In this document: piece by piece, positions 61,444-64,000 of the stretch
Numbering within the stretch: the stretch's first letter is position 1
How the letters are laid out: each line of letters opens with the position of its first letter
Assembly (NCBI RefSeq): GCF_032854445.1
Contig: NW_027017987.1
Coordinates: forward strand, 91,657-155,656
Length of the DNA: 64,000 nt
Source: Liolophura sinensis
Taxonomy: Eukaryota > Mollusca > Polyplacophora > Chitonida > Chitonidae
Direction of reading: 5' to 3'
Notes under the pieces: generated by a model
Seen by the model: the letters and a program-made list of their open reading frames with translations, nothing else
Told to the model about the DNA's origin: nothing
The model's database searches: none
Translations under genes and position numbers: made by a program

Positions 61444-63766
61444 GTGCTGCTGGTAAGAGGCTAATCCGACGTATTTTGTGACGAGAAATCGAATGGTGCA
61501 AACCGCGTTGCTCTCCGATCAATAATTTTGGCTGTAGCGACAATTGAATGATCATTGATGTCATAATCACGTGCCCAGCAACGGCTCTTACTCCATTTAA
61601 ACCAGGGAAATTTGCAATTTTTCAACAGTTGCCGATGCCTGGCTCAATTCCTCATCTTTGGCACCTTATTAATGTGGGTCTGTGGTCAGTTGTACTTTTT
61701 ACATCAGACTGTATCAAGTACCTTGTGTTTTTTATGTACAAATGGTGTGGTTTTTCTACTCGTAGATAAAGATAATGAGATTGTCTTGGACTTAGAAGTA
61801 AGACAATTGCTGGGTGAGTTAAATGGGCTTAGCCCAAACATTTGACGTCTTCTGGGCTACCGAAGGGCACATAACTAATAGTCAAAAGTTAAATAGAGTA
61901 ATGACCAGTCGCGATGGTACATAGTACAGTGTAGCCCGATTTCAATTAACAAAAAGACCAGGCAAAAATGCAAAAGTGGAAAAACTGTTCCAGTGCTGCT
62001 GGTAAGTCCTCTAATCCGACGTATTTTGTGACGAGAAATCGAATGGTGCAAACCGCGTTGCTCTCCGACCAATACGTTGGCTGTAGCGACAATTCAATGA
62101 TCATTGATGTCATAATCACGTGCCCAGCAACGGCTCTTACTCCATGGAAACCAGGGAAATTTGCAATTTTTCAACAGTTGCCGATGCCTGGCTCAATTCC
62201 GCATCTTTGGCACCTTATTATAATGTGGGCCTGTGGTCAGTTGTACTTTTTACAGCAGACTGTATCAAGTACCTTGTGTTTATATGTACAAATGGTGTGG
62301 TTTTTCTACACGTAGATAAAGACATTGAGATTGTCTTGGACTTAGAAGTAAGACCAATTGCTGGGTGGAGTTAATGGGCTTAGCCCAAAGATTTGACGTC
62401 TTCTGGGCTACCGAAGGGCACATAACTTATAGTCAAAAGTTAAATATATTAATGACCAGTCGCGATGGTACATAGTACAGTGTAGCCGATTTCAATTAAC
62501 AAAAAGACCAGGCAAAAATGCAAAAGTGGAAAAACTGTTCCAGTGCTGCTGGTAAGAGGCTAATCCGACGTATTTTGTGACGAGAAATCGAATGGTGCAA
62601 ACCGCGTTGCTCTCCGACCAATAATTTTGGCTGTAGCGACAATTGAATGATCATTGATGTCATAATCACGTGCCCAGCAACGGCTCTTACTCCATTTAAA
62701 CCAGGGAAATTTGCAATTTTTCAACAGGTGCCGATGCCTGGCTCAATTCCGCATCTTTTGGCACCTTATTAATGTGGGTCTGTGGTCAGTTGTACTTTTT
62801 ACAGCAGACTGTATCAAGTACCTTGTGTTTTTTATGTACAAATGGTGTGGTTTTTCTACACGTAGATAAAGACATTGAGATTGTCTTGGACTTAGAAGTA
62901 AGACAATTGCTGGGTGAGTTAAATGGGCTTAGCCCAAACATTTGACGTCTTCTGGGCTACCGAAGGGCACATAACTTATAGTCAAAAGTTGAATATAGTA
63001 ATGACCAGGTCGCGATGGTACATAGTACAGTGTAGCCGATTTCAATTACAAAAAGACCAGGCAAAAATGCAAAAGTGAAAAAACTGTTCCAGTGCTGCTG
63101 GTAAGAGGCTAATCCGACGTATTTTGTGACGAGAAGTCGAATGGTGCAAAACCGCGTTGCTCTCCGACCAATACTTTTGGCTGTAGCGACAATTGAATGA
63201 TCATTGATGTCATAATCACGTGCCCAGCAACGGCTCTTACTCCATGTAAACCAGGGAAATTTGCAATTTTTCAACAGCTGCCGATGCCTGGCTCAATTCC
63301 GCATCTTTGGCACCTTATTAATGTGGCCTGTGGTCAGTTGTACTTTTTACAGCAGACTGTATCAAGTACCTTGTGTTTTATATGTACAAATGGTGTGGTT
63401 TTTCTACACGTAGATAAAGACATTGAGATTGTCTTGGACTTAGAAGTAAGACAATTGCTGGGTGAGTTAAATGGGCTTAGCCCAAAGATTTGACGTCTCT
63501 GGGCTACCGATGGGCTAGATAACTTATAGTCAAAAGTTGAATATAGTAATGACCAGTCGCGATGGTACATAGTACAGTGTAGCCGATTTCAATTAACAAA
63601 AAGACCAGGCAAAAATGCAAAAGTGGAAAAACTGTTCCAGTGCTGCTGGTAAGAGGCTAATCCGACGTATTTTGTGACGAGAAATCGAATGGTGCAAACC
63701 GCGTTGCTCTCCGACCAATACGTTTGGCTGTAGCGACAATTGAATAAACATTGATGTCATAATCAC

Positions 63767-64000
63767 GTGCCCAGCAACGGCTCTTACTCATGGAAACCAG
63801 GGAAATTTGCAATTTTTCAACAGTTGCCGATGCCTGGCTCAATTCCGCATCTTGTGGCACCTTATTAATGTGGGTCTGTGGTCAGTTGTACTTTTTACAG
63901 CAGACTGTATCAAGTACCTTGTGTTTTTTATGTACAAATGGTGTGTTTTTCTACACGTAGATAAAGACAATGAGATTGTCTTGGACTTAGAAGTAAGACA
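63767..64000 (+). repeat. M117, partial unit; start of another 6-unit block
   Basis: The unit is cut by the window end. It has gaatAAAcattg upstream (63742-63753) and ttGTggc, the marks that open the 6-unit block at M100 and M106. The preceding units M115-M116 correspond to M98-M99, which precede M100. So the series continues past the window with the same phase. Confidence 0.85.

Larger units (their letters stand above)
61022..63766 (+). repeat. Units M112-M116, indel-rich mosaic
   Basis: Anchors: 61022, 61571, 62120, 62670, 63220. M113 combines the ccaTTTaaacc start of M96/M98 with the attccTCatctttggc, gataatgag and gtaagTCcTCt marks of M89/M94. M114 starts like M95 and ends like M97. M115-M116 repeat M98-M99, leading into a new 6-unit block at M117. 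From about 61.9 kb there are many private single-base changes in length, for example tagcCcgatt near 61936 and gaccAattgctgggtgGag near 62355. Confidence 0.85.
1..64000 (+). repeat. Tandem satellite array, 549-bp unit, ~116.6 copies
   Basis: Every part of the window aligns to one unit of about 549 bp, all copies in the same orientation and directly abutting. The 117 anchors (G of GTGCCCAGC or its variant) run from 78 to 63767 with mean spacing 549.04 bp; most intervals are exactly 549. Copies differ mainly by substitutions at recurrent sites, for example cagCTGcc/cagTTGcc/cagGTGcc, gcATc/gcTTc, cagCAG/catCAG, gGTGTgg/gGTCTgg, tacACg/tacTCg, gacATTgag/gacAATgag, and the tail ccAAAG/ccAAAC/ttGAAAG. 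There are no spacers, insertions of foreign DNA or inversions. Long-unit, head-to-tail satellites of this kind are typical of eukaryotic heterochromatin; a bacterial origin is very unlikely. I do not recognise the family or the species. Confidence 0.98.

Noticed and set aside
1-64000. CRISPR array
   Set aside because: Units are 549 bp, contiguous, with no unique spacers, and there are no cas genes.
1-64000. 183-bp sub-repeat inside the unit (549 = 3 x 183), as for nucleosome-sized satellites
   Set aside because: Reading the unit in thirds I see no similarity between them beyond short common words. A self-alignment of the consensus would decide.
1-64000. Ribosomal, 5S, tRNA or histone gene repeat
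   Set aside because: No conserved rRNA segments, tRNA A/B boxes with cloverleaf, or histone frames are visible in the unit.
1-64000. Transposon-derived tandem array (terminal repeats, transposase or reverse transcriptase frames)
   Set aside because: I find no terminal inverted or direct repeats defining a unit edge and no transposase or polymerase motif; any origin from a mobile element is not visible here.

Overview
The whole 64 kb window is one uninterrupted, head-to-tail satellite DNA array. A single unit of about 549 bp repeats from the first base to the last, always in the same orientation. I counted 117 units (called M1-M117) using one anchor, the G of the GTGCCCAGC segment or its variant, at positions from 78 to 63767. 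The mean spacing is 63689/116 = 549.04 bp. I see no unique sequence, transposon, RNA gene, telomeric repeat or credible protein gene. This points to eukaryotic constitutive heterochromatin (pericentromeric, centromeric, subtelomeric, or on a sex or B chromosome). The species cannot be read from the sequence; base composition is about 40% GC by eye.

The array is not homogeneous. Units differ at roughly 15-20 diagnostic sites, and shared variants reveal multi-unit (higher-order) repeats. From left to right: M1-M19 (1 to about 10.4 kb) is a mixture with 7-, 11- and 12-unit echoes. M20-M30 is an 11-unit block whose first seven units recur as M31-M37. A 4-unit block (M34-M37) is repeated as M38-M41. 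M42-M48 are mosaic units. M49-M60 (26.4-32.6 kb) is repeated 45 units downstream as M94-M105. A 2-unit block is duplicated at about 31.5-33.7 kb. A 5-unit block (M67-M71, M72-M76) is almost identical in tandem. M74-M78 recurs as M83-M87, with a 4-unit version between. 2-unit and 3-unit duplications lie at 47.8-54.4 kb. A 6-unit block (M100-M105, M106-M111) is duplicated in tandem, has an older relative at M55-M60, and starts again at M117 as the window ends.

Two quality regimes are visible. In some stretches (about 20.4-26.4, 29.2-40.1 and 40.7-44.5 kb) every unit is exactly 549 bp. In others (about 9.2-19.8, 26.5-28.7, 46.4-48.8 and 61.9-63.9 kb) private one-base insertions and deletions are dense, which looks like unpolished long-read consensus more than biology.

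Each unit carries several inverted repeats: a nested hairpin, a three-part set of mutually exclusive hairpins, a 10-14 bp palindrome and a CACGTG site. An open frame of up to 91 codons recurs, but it starts with GTG in most copies, varies mainly at amino-acid-changing sites and is broken in many copies, so I treat it as non-coding. The most interesting content is the layered higher-order structure, the crossover points that can be mapped inside units, and the conserved secondary-structure potential.
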